A stretch of 64,000 nucleotides of DNA from Cladopsammia gracilis (Eukaryota; Cnidaria; Anthozoa; Scleractinia; Dendrophylliidae). The stretch spans positions 883,501 to 947,500 of the forward strand of contig JAJGOT010000216.1 in the NCBI GenBank assembly GCA_022457155.1. Reading direction: 5' to 3'. A program made the position numbers and the translations under genes. Position 1 is the stretch's first letter; each line of letters starts with the position of its first letter. The notes beneath the pieces were generated by a model. That model was not told the origin of the DNA. It made no database searches and worked only from the letters and a program-made list of their open reading frames with translations. Shown one piece after another: positions 34,793 through 44,986 of this stretch.

Positions 34793-35320
34793 ATGTCTAG
34801 TAACGTTAGATGATGTGGAAAAGATGATAAATGGTAGACGATGGTAGATGATGCAAAGTGATGATAGGTGATGTCCAATGATGGTAGATGATGTATTGTG
34901 ATGGAAGATTGTCTAGTGATGGTAGGTGATGGCTAGACGTAGTGACCTTGGATGATGTCTAGTGAAGTTGGATGATGCCTAGTAATGGTAGATGATGCCT
35001 AGTGATGGTAGGTGATGTCTAGTGATGGTAGATGATGTCTAGTGACATTAGATGATGTATAGTTATGCTGGATGATGCCTAGTGACTTTGGATATATATT
35101 AATGTTGGATGATATCTAATTACGTTGGATGATGCCTAATGATGCTGGATGATGTTTAGTTACGTTGGAGGCCCTAGTGATGCTGGATGATGTCTAGTTA
35201 CGTTGGATGATTCCTAGTGATGCTGGATGATCTCTAGTGATGCTGGATGATTTCTAGTGATGTTGGAAGATGCCTAGTTACGTTGGATGATGCCTAGTTA
35301 CGTTATATGATGCCTAGTAA
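34793..35320. repeat. 20-bp satellite tract 4
   Basis: Plus-orientation units, ending exactly at the CCTAGTAA target duplication of the hAT-like element. Confidence 0.9.
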
Positions 35321-36764
35321 CATAGGCGTACGAGGGGGAGGGGCTGAGGGGGCTGCAGCCCCTCCCCCAGTCGTAAAAAATATAGTATAATTCTGGCAAA
35401 ACTGGTCGACTATTTGGGCAGGTATTGAACGACAAATTTGCGTTATAGTCGGCCAAGGGACTGGGAATGATAATGCAGACCGCGCAGGGACTGAAAATAA
35501 GTATAACATTTGGCGACCATCTTGCTTATTAGGACAGTATGTGTGGTTGGTATCTGGTCGATCGAAGTATGTCTTCGTCGAAGTCTCGTAAAAGATCTTA
35601 TCGGTACCGTGTGAATTGCGAAGAATGCGAGATCTAGAAGCTCATCATCTCGGATCTATTTTTTTAATTTAATTACAACAAAAGAAAAAGATTGAAAAAC
35701 ACTACTTACAATACGTACACTCTTCACTACAATGCCTACACTATTATAATATGATACATTAAGTTCTTACAATACAGTCCTTACACTATTTACAATACAA
35801 AACTTACATTACTTACAATATGGTACTTACGCTTCTTTCAAACTAAAGCTACAGTTTTATCACTAACATTACTTGCTATTTCCAATGAAAAAGACTAATT
35901 ACGATAAATAAAAACTAATTACAGTAAAATCTCCACTTACAATGCAATACTTATCTTACTTATTCACAGCGGTAGAAAAGTAAAATGTCAGCGAGTGCTA
36001 GAATTTACGGTGTCCTATGAGGCTCAGTAACGCAATTACCTACTTTTGTTTCTGTGAAATAAAACTTGATTCTTTGAAACGCAAACTTGATTCTTTTGAA
36101 TTAAACTTGATACCTTAGAAATAAAACTTGATTCTTTGAAACGCAAAACTTGATTCTTTGAAAACACAAACTTGATTCTTTGAAACTAACGCAAACTTTA
36201 TTCTTTGAAAACACAAACTTGATTCTTTGAAACGCAAACTTGATTCTTTTGAATTAAACTTGATACCTTAGAAATAAAACTTGATTCTTTAGAAATAAAA
36301 CTTGATTCTTTGAAAACACAAACTTGATTCTTTGAAACGCAAGTTGATTCTTTAGATTCTAAGTTTGCATTTTCGGAGAATCAAGTTTGCGTTTCAAAGA
36401 ATCAAGTTTGTGTTTTCAATGAATCAAGTTTTATTTCTAAAGAATCAAGTTTGCGTTTCAAAGAATCAAGTTTGTGCTTTCAAACACTATCAAGTTTTAT
36501 TCCTAAAGAATCAAGTTTGCGTTTCAAAGAACCAAGTTTGTGTTTTCAAAGAATAAAGCTTGCGTTAGTTTCAAAAAATCAAGTTTGTGTTTTCAAAGAA
36601 TCAAGTTTTGCGTTTCACAGAATCAAAAGTAGGTAATTGCGTTACTGAGCGGCCTGATAGGACACCGTAACAATCATCATCGTGACGAAAAAACATGACG
36701 TCACGAGTTTCATTCGGGCAAATTAAGTTCAGCCCCCCGACAAAATTTTTCCCGTACGCCGATG
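35321..36764. mobile_element. hAT-like non-autonomous element, 1,444 bp
   Basis: Termini CATAGGCGTACG and CGTACGCCGATG are imperfect inverted repeats starting with CA, flanked by perfect 8-bp copies of CCTAGTAA (35,313-35,320 and 36,765-36,772) in satellite DNA. An 8-bp duplication fits the hAT superfamily. No transposase ORF is present. Confidence 0.7.
36005..36670. repeat. 666-bp fold-back with internal AAACTTGATTCTTTG repeats
   Basis: TTACGGTGTCCTAT at the left pairs with ATAGGACACCGTAA at the right. Both arms are built of 15-20-bp units (AAACTTGATTCTTTGAAACG) and their complements. It sits inside the hAT-like element and the predicted repetitive peptides are not real proteins. Confidence 0.75.
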
Positions 36765-36935
36765 CCTAGTAATGGTAGATGACGCCCAGTGATGTTGGAT
36801 GATGCCTAGTGATGGTAGATGATGCCTAGCGATGGTAGGTGATGGTAGGTGATGTCTAGTGATGGTGGATGATGTATAGTTACGCTCGATTATGACAAGT
36901 GATGGTAAGCGATTTCTATTGATATTAGATGATGC
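36765..36935. repeat. 20-bp satellite tract 5
   Basis: Counterpart of tract 1. It joins gypsy coding sequence about 60 bp further downstream than in copy A, so the two copies have different satellite/pol breakpoints. Confidence 0.85.
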
Positions 36936-37695
36936 CAGTTGGCTTCCCAGCAGTCAAAGAAACAGCCCCAGCAGTTCCAGTGGACGGCCACCTGTCAGAC
37001 AGCCTTCGAGACTCTGATCAACAAGTTGATTTCCCCACCAGTCCTGACTTACCCTGATTTCAGATTGCCCTTCATACTTTACACTGATGCTTCTGGAGAA
37101 GGACTTGGTGCTGCTCTCTACCAGGTCCAAGATGGTCAGCCCCGAGTTATTGCATATGGTAGTCGGACACTTAATGATGCGGAGCGCAATCACTCAGCTT
37201 ACCGCCGCGAGTTCCTTGCTCTGAAGTGGGCCGTTACTGAGAAATTCCGTTCTTACCTGTACGCTCACAAGTTTCATGTGTTGACGGATAGTAATCCACT
37301 CACATACCTGGTCACTTCTGCTAAGCTGTCTGCCACAGACCATCGTTGGCTTTCACGTTTGGTGTCCTTTGATTTTACAATCACCTACCGAGCGGGGGAG
37401 GTCCATGGTGATGCAGATGGCCTCTCCCGCATGCCACACATCCATGGCTTGGGTGCCAAACCCATGCCAGATCAAGATTACATCAAACCCTTCCTGGACA
37501 GACTGTCTCCTTCCTCAGAGGATACACTTGCTTTCTGTCCAGTTGAGGCCTTTCAGGCAATTTGTCAGTTCCATCACGCAACTCAACCATTTAATGCAAA
37601 TGAAGTTCCAAATCCAGCAGTCGAAGCGCTCAGCATGTCCACTCAGACAGTGGGCACTGCATTAGACAGTTCGTCCAGCAGCCCATTCATCAATT
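36936..37695 (+). pseudogene. Ty3/gypsy RNase H fragment, copy B
   Basis: The frame is open for about 250 codons from TTGGCTTCCCAGCAG. RNase H motifs are all present: ILYTDASGEGLGAAL, AYRREFLALKWAV, LTDSNPLTYL and GDADGLSRMP. Unlike copy A it has no early stop or one-base loss, so it preserves the RNase H best. It is cut by unrelated sequence from 37,696 and is a fragment of pol. Confidence 0.85.
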
Positions 37696-38187
37696 CTCGG
37701 GTGAATTAAGGAATGGGTTTCGCTCGATTTAAAGGGGTGTGGTTTATTTTAAAATATATTTGACTTATTGCCTTTAAACTTTCTAACAGGTTTTTAATTG
37801 TTGAAAAAAATTTTTTTGCTTACAGGAATGGACTTGCTACGTCACGTGACTTGCCACGCCCAATTTTTAGCAATATTTTTCGATCCAAATTTACGAGATT
37901 TTGGAAAAAATATTTTTCTACTTAATTTGTTTTCTATCAGTGTCCATTAGCACAAGGTTTATGGGACTAATCGGGGTTTTCCAAAATTATTTGTTTTCTG
38001 TAAACTATAACGTTTTAATTTGCGAGGGAGACTGGGACTAGAGGAAAACAATGAATAATTATGTAGCAATAACAGTTTTTGAAATTCCCCGTTTAATTTG
38101 ACGTATTACTTTGTAAGTTGAAGACTGAGGAAGGTAAAACGGGAGCTTTTAATTGAATTTTCATGCCGTAATCTGAAAATTCCAAAG
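37696..38187. other. Foreign insert replacing part of gypsy copy B
   Basis: About 490 bp of AT-rich sequence replaces the roughly 165 bp seen in copy A at about 1,094-1,258, the linker ahead of the integrase. No coding signal or terminal repeats are seen. Confidence 0.6.
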
Positions 38188-39725
38188 CTGGTAGTAGACG
38201 GCAGTGAGACTCTACAGTTGGTCCTACCTGGCGCAATGAGAAGTCGAGTTCTACATGGTTTCTACGATGAAGTGGGTCACCTTGGTCGGGTTGGTCTTTC
38301 TCTCCGAACTGAAAGAGATGCATCAAAAGGAAGTCTCCAGACCCACCCAAAGCAGCAATGGTTCCAATACTTGCTAGTGAACCAAAGTAACTGTTGGCCA
38401 TTGATTTTCTCTCCTTGGAGAAAGGTAAAGGTGGTTTCGAGCACGTGTTGGTCGTGACTGGCAGTTTCACAAAGTACTCCTGGGCATTTCCAACACGTAA
38501 CCAGCAGGCTCCGACAGTAGCCAAATTGTTGTGGGAGAAAATCTTTGTGAATTTTGGTTTCCCGCAGCGGTTACACTCGGATCAAGGTCGTGACTTTGAA
38601 TCGCGAATCATCAAAGACCTGTGCAAGATTGCTGGAATCGAGAAGACCAGGACCACCTCGTATCACCCACAAGGGAATGGTCAAACAGAAAGGTTCAATC
38701 GCACACTCCTGGGCATGCTAGGCACACTTGATGATGACAAGAAGAACGACTGGCCAGAGTATGTTGTTCCAATCGTTCATGCCTACAACTGTACCAAGCA
38801 CGCTTCCACTGGGCACTCCCCCTGTTTCCTCATGTTTAGTCGTACTCCACGCTTACCAATTGATGTTGCCTTAGGGATAACCTTTGAGCATGTCGGTGCA
38901 CAGCCGTAGACCGTCTAAGCAGAGAACTTGCGGGCAAGTCTCCAACATGCCCATGAATTGGCGGCAGGGAATGCACGCAAGAAAGTGCAGTCCAACAAGA
39001 AATGGTATGATGTCCATTCCTGTCCTGGTGTTCTCCTTCCAGATGACTGCGTCCTGGTGAGTAATCTCAGCCCCAGGGGAAAGAGTAAGCCCAAGGACCG
39101 ATGGGAAGACATCCTTTATGAAGTTTCACAGCGTGTTGGGAATCTGCCTGTGTATGTGGTACAACAGGAAGGAACTGGAAAGAAGCGTACACTCCATCGC
39201 AACTTACTCCTTCCCTATCGTGTCCCCCACGAGCCAGAGCCAAACACAGTACCAATCAACAAGAACACACAACAGAGAGCACAGCGCCGTGACCGGTACC
39301 CAGAAACCAACCAGGATGCTATTGCTGACTCCGCAGATGTTACTGGAGAGTTAGAGTCTATTGCTGTTATCACCACAAAGGAAAGCGAGCTAGACCCTAG
39401 TGTTTCGGCGTTTTTTCCTGCCATTGTCGAGGAGCAAGCACCGGAGAACCCACCTCCAGTGATTAACCCCTGTACTGCTCCAGCACCTGTGGGAGTTGCT
39501 TTGTCCCTGGAAGCTGGGTCGGATCAACTAGAGGATCCCAAAACTATAGTAAAGGAATTTGCAAATCCATCAGACGGAGGTGAAGAGATTATTGACCCTC
39601 CGGTAACTGATACAACAGGAATGGGAATTACTCGATCAGGTCGTGTATCCCGCCCGCCGGACCGCCTTGTCTGTAACCCTTCCTGGTCTCAGAAAGCTGC
39701 AGTGCTGCTTTCTCTTGCAACTTAG
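38188..39725 (+). pseudogene. Ty3/gypsy integrase and C-terminal tail, copy B
   Basis: The N-terminal zinc region is truncated by a deletion of about 80 bp after GHLGR. The catalytic core is open (38,394-38,909) with D in AIDFLSLE, D in SDQGRDFES and E in [11 protein letters not shown]. It then meets the same two stops found in copy A. The tail 38,928-39,725 ends with GITRSGRVSRPPDR. Without the zinc region and with the shared stops it cannot be functional. Confidence 0.85.
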
Positions 39726-39830
39726 GATAATCAGACTGTTATACAGAATATGTTTCGTGCGTGGTTAGGTGATTAATGACAATCAGCCAAACTCACTGTT
39801 TTCGGAACTTCGGGACGAAGTTCCTCTTGC

Positions 39831-39942
39831 GAGGGGGAAGTGTGTACTAGTCACATAAAGAGGAACTCATTGTTGTTTCGCAGATAAGGACATAGTTGCC
39901 CTTTGTTTTAGTGATCGTTGTTCTTTTGTATTAAGTGACTTT
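39831..39942 (+). other. Polypurine tract and LTR start, copy B
   Basis: GAGGGGGAAG followed by TGTGTACTAG, matching copy A; satellite begins about 100 bp later. Confidence 0.6.
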
Positions 39943-41090
39943 GGGTGATGTCTAGTGATGTTGGATGATGCCTAGTGATGTTGGATGATGTCTAGTCAGT
40001 CTAATGACGGTAGAAGATGCCTAATGATGTTGGACGATGCCTGGTGATGGTAGGCGATGCATAATGATGGTAGATGATGCCTAGTGACATTGGATGATGC
40101 CTAGTGACGTTGAATGATGCCTAGTGATGCTGGATGATGTCTAGTGATGTTGGATAATGTCTAGTTTCGTTGGATGATGCCAAGAGATGGTAGGTGATGT
40201 CTAGTTACGTTGGATGATGCTAAGAGATTGAAGATGATGTCTAGTGATGTTAGATTATGTCTAGTTACGTTAGATGATGCCTAGTGATGCTAGATGATGC
40301 CAAAAGATGGTAGGTGATGTATAGTGACGGTAGATTATGTCTAGTGATGGTAGGTGATGTCTAGTGATGTCGGATGATGTCTAGTCAGTCTAGTGATGGT
40401 AGAAGATGCCTAATGATGTTAGACGATGCCTGGTGATGGTAGGCGATGCATAATGATGGTAGATGATGCCTTGTGACATTGTATGATGCCTAGTGACGTT
40501 GAATGATGCCTAGTGATGCTGGATGATGTCTAGTGATGGTAGGTGATGTCTAGTGATGGTAGATGATGTCTAGCGACGTTAGATGATGTATGGTTACACT
40601 AGATGATGCCAAGTGATAGTAGGTGATGACTAGTGATGTTAGATGATGTCTGGTGATGTTGGATGATGTCTAGTGACGTTGGATGTCTCGTAATGTTGGA
40701 TGATATCTAGTTACGTTGGATGATGCCTCGTAATGTTGGATGATATCTAGTTACGTTGGATGATGCCTAGTGATGCTGGATGATGTTTAGTTACGTTAGA
40801 AAGTGAGATACCTAGTGATGCTGGATGATGTATAGTTACGTTGGATGATGCCTAGTTATGCTGGATGATGCTTAGTGATGCTGGATTATGCCTAGTGATG
40901 CTGGATGATGTCAAGTTACATTGGATGATGCCTAGTTACATTGGATGATGCCTTATTAAGTTGGATGATGCCTAGTGATGATGAATGATGGCTAGTGATG
41001 CTGGATGATGCCTAGTGATGCTGAATGATGCCTAGTGATGTTGGATGATGCCTAGTTACGTTGGATGATGCCTAGTGATGCTGAATGATG
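39943..41090. repeat. 20-bp satellite tract 6
   Basis: About 57 units in plus orientation, interrupted at TGATG by the Polinton. The array resumes at 57,116. Confidence 0.93.
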
Positions 41091-41217
41091 AGTAGTGAGT
41101 GGGGGATGGCTCAAATACCGTTTTTCGAGGCCGTTAATTCGCGGGTCTCACTAAAGTTCGACCCGCGAATTAACGGCCTCGAAAAAACTGTATTTGAGCC
41201 ATCCCCCACTCACTACT
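41091..41217. repeat. Terminal palindrome, left end
   Basis: Arm 41,091-41,147 pairs with 41,160-41,217 around a 12-nt loop TCACTAAAGTTC. There is only one mismatch and one extra T in the T/A run. The outermost bases of the element are therefore repeated inverted 127 bp inside it, as in a hairpin-telomere junction. Confidence 0.9.
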
Positions 41218-41431
41218 GGACGGATCAGAGCACTCATAAACTGTGTTCGCGGCTAAATTTGCAACAGTTTTGGTAATTTCAAAGGCTCCCGCCTTTAAAA
41301 AACGTGTAAATTTCTTCGAAATTTTACCTCTACCTAAGAGGGGTGGGGTAAATGCATTTTTGCCCGAGCCGCCCGCAAACGGCAAGCTAGACATAACCGC
41401 CAATTGAAGAAAGGTAAAAACCTTGTATAAA
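41091..41431. repeat. Left terminal inverted repeat
   Basis: About 98% matching the reverse complement of 56,778-57,115; similarity extends through the CAATTGAA box and TTGTATA to the first gene's leader. The outer 127 bp form a palindrome. Confidence 0.9.
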
Positions 41432-41432
41432 G
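41401..41432 (+). promoter_or_regulatory. CAATTGAA-class promoter of the first left gene
   Basis: CAATTGAAGAAAGG at 41,401, then CCTTGTATA, with ATG 32 nt from the box. The same arrangement precedes the next two genes and polB. Confidence 0.6.
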
Positions 41433-41885
41433 GTGACAATGCCCTTCGTCAACGAACCAATGACTGCCGTTGCGTTTTTGAAAATGCGGGGAATTGAGTT
41501 GAAAGAAGGTGATGACTTGTATGCGAAGAACAAAGGGACGTTCGAATACAATCCTTGCAGACATTACGGCTTACACCTCACACAAGGCCATTCGCTTGTT
41601 GAGCATCAAAAATACGCTTGTAAGAAGCTGCGAACAGAACCCCGGCCGAAAGAGCTTTGTCTCGGCTGTAATCAAAGATTGTCTAGACAAACTGTTTCCC
41701 TACACTTTAAAAACGGCTGCCCGTCTTCGAAACGGTGTGTTCCCCCACGTTTTGTTCCTAACGTTTGTAATTATCCAAGCGTTCTAATAGTTCATAGCGA
41801 TGGATACGAATGTGTTGTACCTGAGAAAGATCTTGATTATTTTTTAGAAACTTATGACATAGTTTCTGTTAGCAAGGAATTTTAA
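41433..41885 (+). CDS. Putative zinc-binding protein, first left-end gene
   Basis: Open 150 codons. ATG lies 32 nt after the CAATTGAA box and 8 nt after TTGTATA. The mid-region ELCLGCNQRLSRQTVSLHF followed by C and C (CxxC, then H and C) resembles a single zinc finger. The rest has no recognisable fold. It sits just inside the left TIR with two other genes of the same promoter class, so an early or regulatory role is inferred. I do not recognise the family. Confidence 0.65.
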   Translation: MTMPFVNEPMTAVAFLKMRGIELKEGDDLYAKNKGTFEYNPCRHYGLHLTQGHSLVEHQKYACKKLRTEPRPKELCLGCNQRLSRQTVSLHFKNGCPSSKRCVPPRFVPNVCNYPSVLIVHSDGYECVVPEKDLDYFLETYDIVSVSKEF

Positions 41886-41916
41886 CACCTCTTGTGCGAA
41901 CGGGCTCCGTTATTAC

Positions 41917-41949
41917 CAATTGAATAAACGCTTACCCCTTGTATGCACG
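41917..41949 (+). promoter_or_regulatory. CAATTGAA-class promoter, second left gene
   Basis: CAATTGAATAAACGCTTACC then CCTTGTATG, with ATG 33 nt from the box. It is almost identical over 30 bp to the copy at 42,214, suggesting duplication of the promoter. Confidence 0.65.
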
Positions 41950-42168
41950 ATGGGGCGTGGAAGAAAAGGCATTGTTACTCAAAGCAGAAAAAAGATGACA
42001 AGAAGAAGGAAACCAGGATCACAATTCTTTCTTTCTGATCAACAAGAACCCATAAGAAGTAATTATGTAGATCATGTTGACCCCTACGCAGAACAACTAT
42101 TAGAACAAATGTCACCAGCACAGCTTTACTATCTTATGCTTCTAAAACAAGGAAACCTTTTTTCATAA
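41950..42168 (+). CDS. Small basic protein
   Basis: 72 codons from the ATG at 41,950 (MGRGRKG), chosen because it lies 33 nt after the promoter box; the frame extends upstream but only from a TTG. The N-terminal third is Arg/Lys-rich (SRKKMTRRRKPG), and the C-terminal half is predicted helical (YAEQLLEQMSPAQLYYLML). Nucleic-acid binding is plausible. The family is not recognised. Confidence 0.6.
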   Translation: MGRGRKGIVTQSRKKMTRRRKPGSQFFLSDQQEPIRSNYVDHVDPYAEQLLEQMSPAQLYYLMLLKQGNLFS

Positions 42169-42213
42169 GTTGAGAGGAGGAGATTCCTGTGCATAACTGG
42201 GCTCGGGTTTTAC

Positions 42214-42245
42214 CAATTGAATAAACACTTACCCTTCGTATATCA
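42214..42245 (+). promoter_or_regulatory. CAATTGAA-class promoter of the exonuclease gene
   Basis: CAATTGAATAAACACTTACC then CCTTCGTATATCA, with ATG ATG at 42,246 and 42,249. Confidence 0.65.
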
Positions 42246-43330
42246 ATGATGACGACAACACAATTGTTCTTGAACTTTCTCAAATCGAGGACCACTGGTC
42301 TGAAACAAAAGAGCGCCGACTGAGTGAGCTACCGACAAAATACTATTGGTGCATCCGAAATTGCAACCTTGACCGGAGTTTCGCCATTTGAAACACCAAA
42401 GAGCTTGCTCTTAAAGAAAATACAGCCAGCCGACATGCACAACAATACGGCCTGTACCTGGGGCAATCTGTTTGAGCCGCTCGCACGTAAGTACTTTGAG
42501 CAGAAGCATTGTGTTAGAGTTTTTGCTCACAGTATATCTATAAATCTAGCAACAGATCACCCATTATATCGAAAGGTCACATGCAGCCCTGATGGCTATT
42601 ATCTAGACAAAGAAAACACTTTAATTCTTTTGGAGTTCAAGTGTCCTTTCAAGCGGAAAATAGCTATGTCTCGAGTTCTTAGTTATTATGCAACCCAGCT
42701 ACAAACGGGTCTTTGTTTTAGCGGGGCTATGGTCAACAAAGGCCTTTTTGTTGATTCTTACTTCAGAATGTGCTCTATAAAACAGATAGAGCCAAGTTTG
42801 AATCATAATAATCTTCTAAACGGCGGAAATAAATACAAGACAAAGGGGCGCAATACACTCGCCTGGGGCATCTGTTATTTATTTTCAAAACAAAAGCTAA
42901 CAAGCAATCAAACCGAACTTATTGACATCGGCGCTCTTAAACAAACTCAGACGTTTGAGCAAATAATGTCTTCAATAGCCGAGAAAGACCTATGGTGTTC
43001 TTACGGCGCGGTTAGAATGTCGTTTAGCAAACAGTACGGAGACGAGAAGTATTTGCGGTACAACAGAATGAAAGGGGCTTTCCTTGCTCCAGACGAGGGG
43101 CCTAGACCGGTGGCAGTTTTCGTATGGAAATTATTGTCAAGAACGAGGAGTTCTTGAACAGTATTCAACCGAAGGTCGAGCGCTTTCACGAGAACTTGGC
43201 AAGTCTTCGCAAAAAAATACATGAAAATTTATCAAACCAAAACCAACTTAACACAACCATACCTGGTGAAACTTTTGAAGACAACATCGGCGATGGCAGT
43301 GCCCTGTTGGAAGCCTTTCTAATTGAGTAA
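42246..43330 (+). pseudogene. YqaJ/lambda-type exonuclease, disrupted
   Basis: The core (42,324-43,157) has IGASEIATLTGVSPFETP, WGNLFEPLARKYFEQKH, SPDG and LLEFKCPFKR, the ordered residues of the PD-(D/E)XK YqaJ/lambda-exonuclease fold used in recombination-dependent viral replication. The promoter-proximal ATG frame (42,246) hits TGA at 42,321-42,323 just before the core; a W and R pattern expected ahead of the core is in another frame. At about 43,120 the frame breaks again and a helical C-terminal segment (VKNEEFLNSIQPKVERFHEN) continues to 43,330 in a different frame. It probably acts with PolB when intact, and this copy is broken twice. Confidence 0.75.
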
Positions 43331-43388
43331 GCGGCAACGCTTACTCCAGATCTCGGAAAGCATTGTCCCATAAATGTTCGTTTTTAAT

Positions 43389-43709
43389 TCACATATTGTT
43401 TGACATCTGTTGTCTCAGGCAATTTACAAGCACTCGTTGCGGGGCTTCAAGCGGTATTGTAATGTCCAGGATCTTGTATATCACAAACGTATAAGAGATT
43501 CTCGGAAGCCGAGCTTGTATAAATTTGAAGGTGCGTTTCGTCTCATTGATTTGATCTAGAGTCAGTTTCACAGGCAGCAATTTGAGCTTATTGTTAAGCC
43601 GGGTCAAAGCATAGCCAAACGCATAACATCGCGCCGACTGGCTTTGCCTTGGCTTGTAAAAATTGTTTTGATCAGTATATGCCGGAGCATAATCCTCTAG
43701 AACTTCCAC
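43389..43709 (-). CDS. Unrecognised ORF, 106 codons
   Basis: An open frame without a good ATG or promoter motif (the first usable codon is GTG). It overlaps the 3' end of the adjacent membrane-protein gene in another frame. The composition looks protein-like (YAPAYTDQNNFYKP, LKLLPVKLTLDQI). It may be a 5'-truncated gene or the remnant of one whose start was lost. Function unknown. Confidence 0.35.
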   Translation of the reverse strand: MEVLEDYAPAYTDQNNFYKPRQSQSARCYAFGYALTRLNNKLKLLPVKLTLDQINETKRTFKFIQARLPRISYTFVIYKILDITIPLEAPQRVLVNCLRQQMSNNM

Positions 43710-44252
43710 ACGACCGCATTTTTTGGGGCTTTGTTTTGCCAGAACGGATTTCGTTCTTTATTTCGACCTCACGCAAGATGATTGCGAACTCTGAATCGCT
43801 GACCTTCTTGTCAGTTAGAGCCTTTGAAACCAGCTCACATACAGAGTTTCGTTTTGCAAGGGCGAGTGTATATATTTTCTCATGTTTCCTGATATTTTTT
43901 CGAGCTGCCTGCTAAACATAGTGAGGCCGGCCGCTGAAAAACCTGTCATAGCTGCCACGCCGGCAATAGCAGGGCTGGCTATGAGCCCGGCTCCTGTCAG
44001 AGCTGTGGCGATTGTTGCTGAAGACAAGCCTATAGAAATGAAACCAAAGCTTACTGCTGCTCCGTGAACAAAGGTGTGTGTTCGCTTGTATTTCTTAGAA
44101 ACTTGCCTGTAATGATTAGCCTCCGACTCAAGCTCCTTTTGCAAGTCAGAGATTTTCTTGAGTCTGAAGTCTTCACCGTTGGATAAGACTGGGTAAAGTG
44201 ATTGAGTCTCGCTGTATTCAGGAGCTGATGGCAACATGTTAGCCGAGCTCAT
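43697..44252 (-). pseudogene. Membrane protein with glycine/alanine-rich hydrophobic hairpin
   Basis: From ATG at 44,252 (TATA-like ATAATGTATAC lies just upstream) it has a charged coiled-coil stretch (ISDLQKELESEANHYRQV) and a long hydrophobic region (FGFISIGLSSATIATALTGA to GFSAAGLTMF), likely two membrane helices. The frame breaks near 43,880; the next-frame continuation (TLALAKRNSVCELVSKALTD) is well formed. A second break lies in the A-run near 43,722, and the last frame stops at 43,697. It is a likely virion or membrane-associated protein; function unknown. Confidence 0.6.
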
Positions 44253-44271
44253 GGTTTGTATACATTATATT

Positions 44272-44946
44272 TTAATTTATCTCAAGTTCAAATTCAAGAG
44301 GTATGTTATTGAAGTTGAAAAGGTCATTGTTCTCATCCCTCACAGACAGTGTTATGCTGTTTACATAATCACCAGACGAGACGTCACGCAATAGGTTCTG
44401 TTGTGTTGATTCATAGAAAACTTTCTCATATGGCTTTCCTCGAACGTCAAATTTAGCCAAAACAGTCGAAGGCTTACCGTTGAACAGGTTCTGTTATTTA
44501 TCTACCAGATCACAGTGGATAAAGTAAGTGCTTGGTGAGTCGAATTTTTTACTGGTTATATGTGGAAGCGTTTGTAGGTCCTTGCCAAACAATAATCTGA
44601 TATTATTGGAAAGACCTATTACATATTCGCCTCCTGGGTTCAAAATTGCCATAGCACCAAGAGGTGAATACGATTCCGCTTTAAGGTCTATAACCCGCTC
44701 TTCGTATTTGTCAACTATCGTTTTTGCTAAACTACTAGGAGTGTAAAAACTAGGATCAATGATGATTATAGTTGATTGGGCCTCCGAGCCTGATATTTTA
44801 ACAGATATTTGCCCTCTTTGTTTCAAATTATGCCACGTGTTGTAAAGTGAACAAGAAATGAGTCGGATGTAGCTCGGTTTCTGAAGAGGGTGATCGAAGT
44901 AGATGGTGTGAGGGTTCGAAGGTGCGACGATTGTTAACACAACCAT
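44272..44946 (-). pseudogene. Putative virion protein interrupted by a single in-frame stop
   Basis: Starts at ATG 44,946, 4-6 nt after TATATATATAC. Two open parts, 44,946-44,494 (150 codons) and 44,460-44,272, are in the same frame and separated only by TAA at 44,494-44,496. The combined length is about 224 residues. It is beta-rich (VLTIVAPSNPHTIYFDHPL at the start, NIPLEFELEIN at the end), compatible with a small jelly-roll or penton-like virion protein, but that is inference. Confidence 0.6.
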
Positions 44947-44986
44947 TGTGTATATATATAATTCATATAAATGTATTTATATAATC
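44933..44986. promoter_or_regulatory. Divergent TATA-type promoter
   Basis: TATATATATA at about 44,951-44,961 serves the minus-strand gene at 44,946, and TATTTATATAATC ends just before the plus-strand ATG at 44,987. The two genes start 40 nt apart, back to back. Confidence 0.6.

Noticed and set aside
36365..36636. ORFs with repeated KNQVCVFK peptides
   Set aside because: They are produced by the AAACTTGATTC tandem units of the fold-back element.
42324..42326. GTG at 42,324 as the exonuclease start
   Set aside because: Eukaryotic-type genes here start with ATG beside a promoter motif; ATG 42,246 lies 32 nt after the CAATTGAA box and is separated from the core by a stop, so disruption is the better reading.
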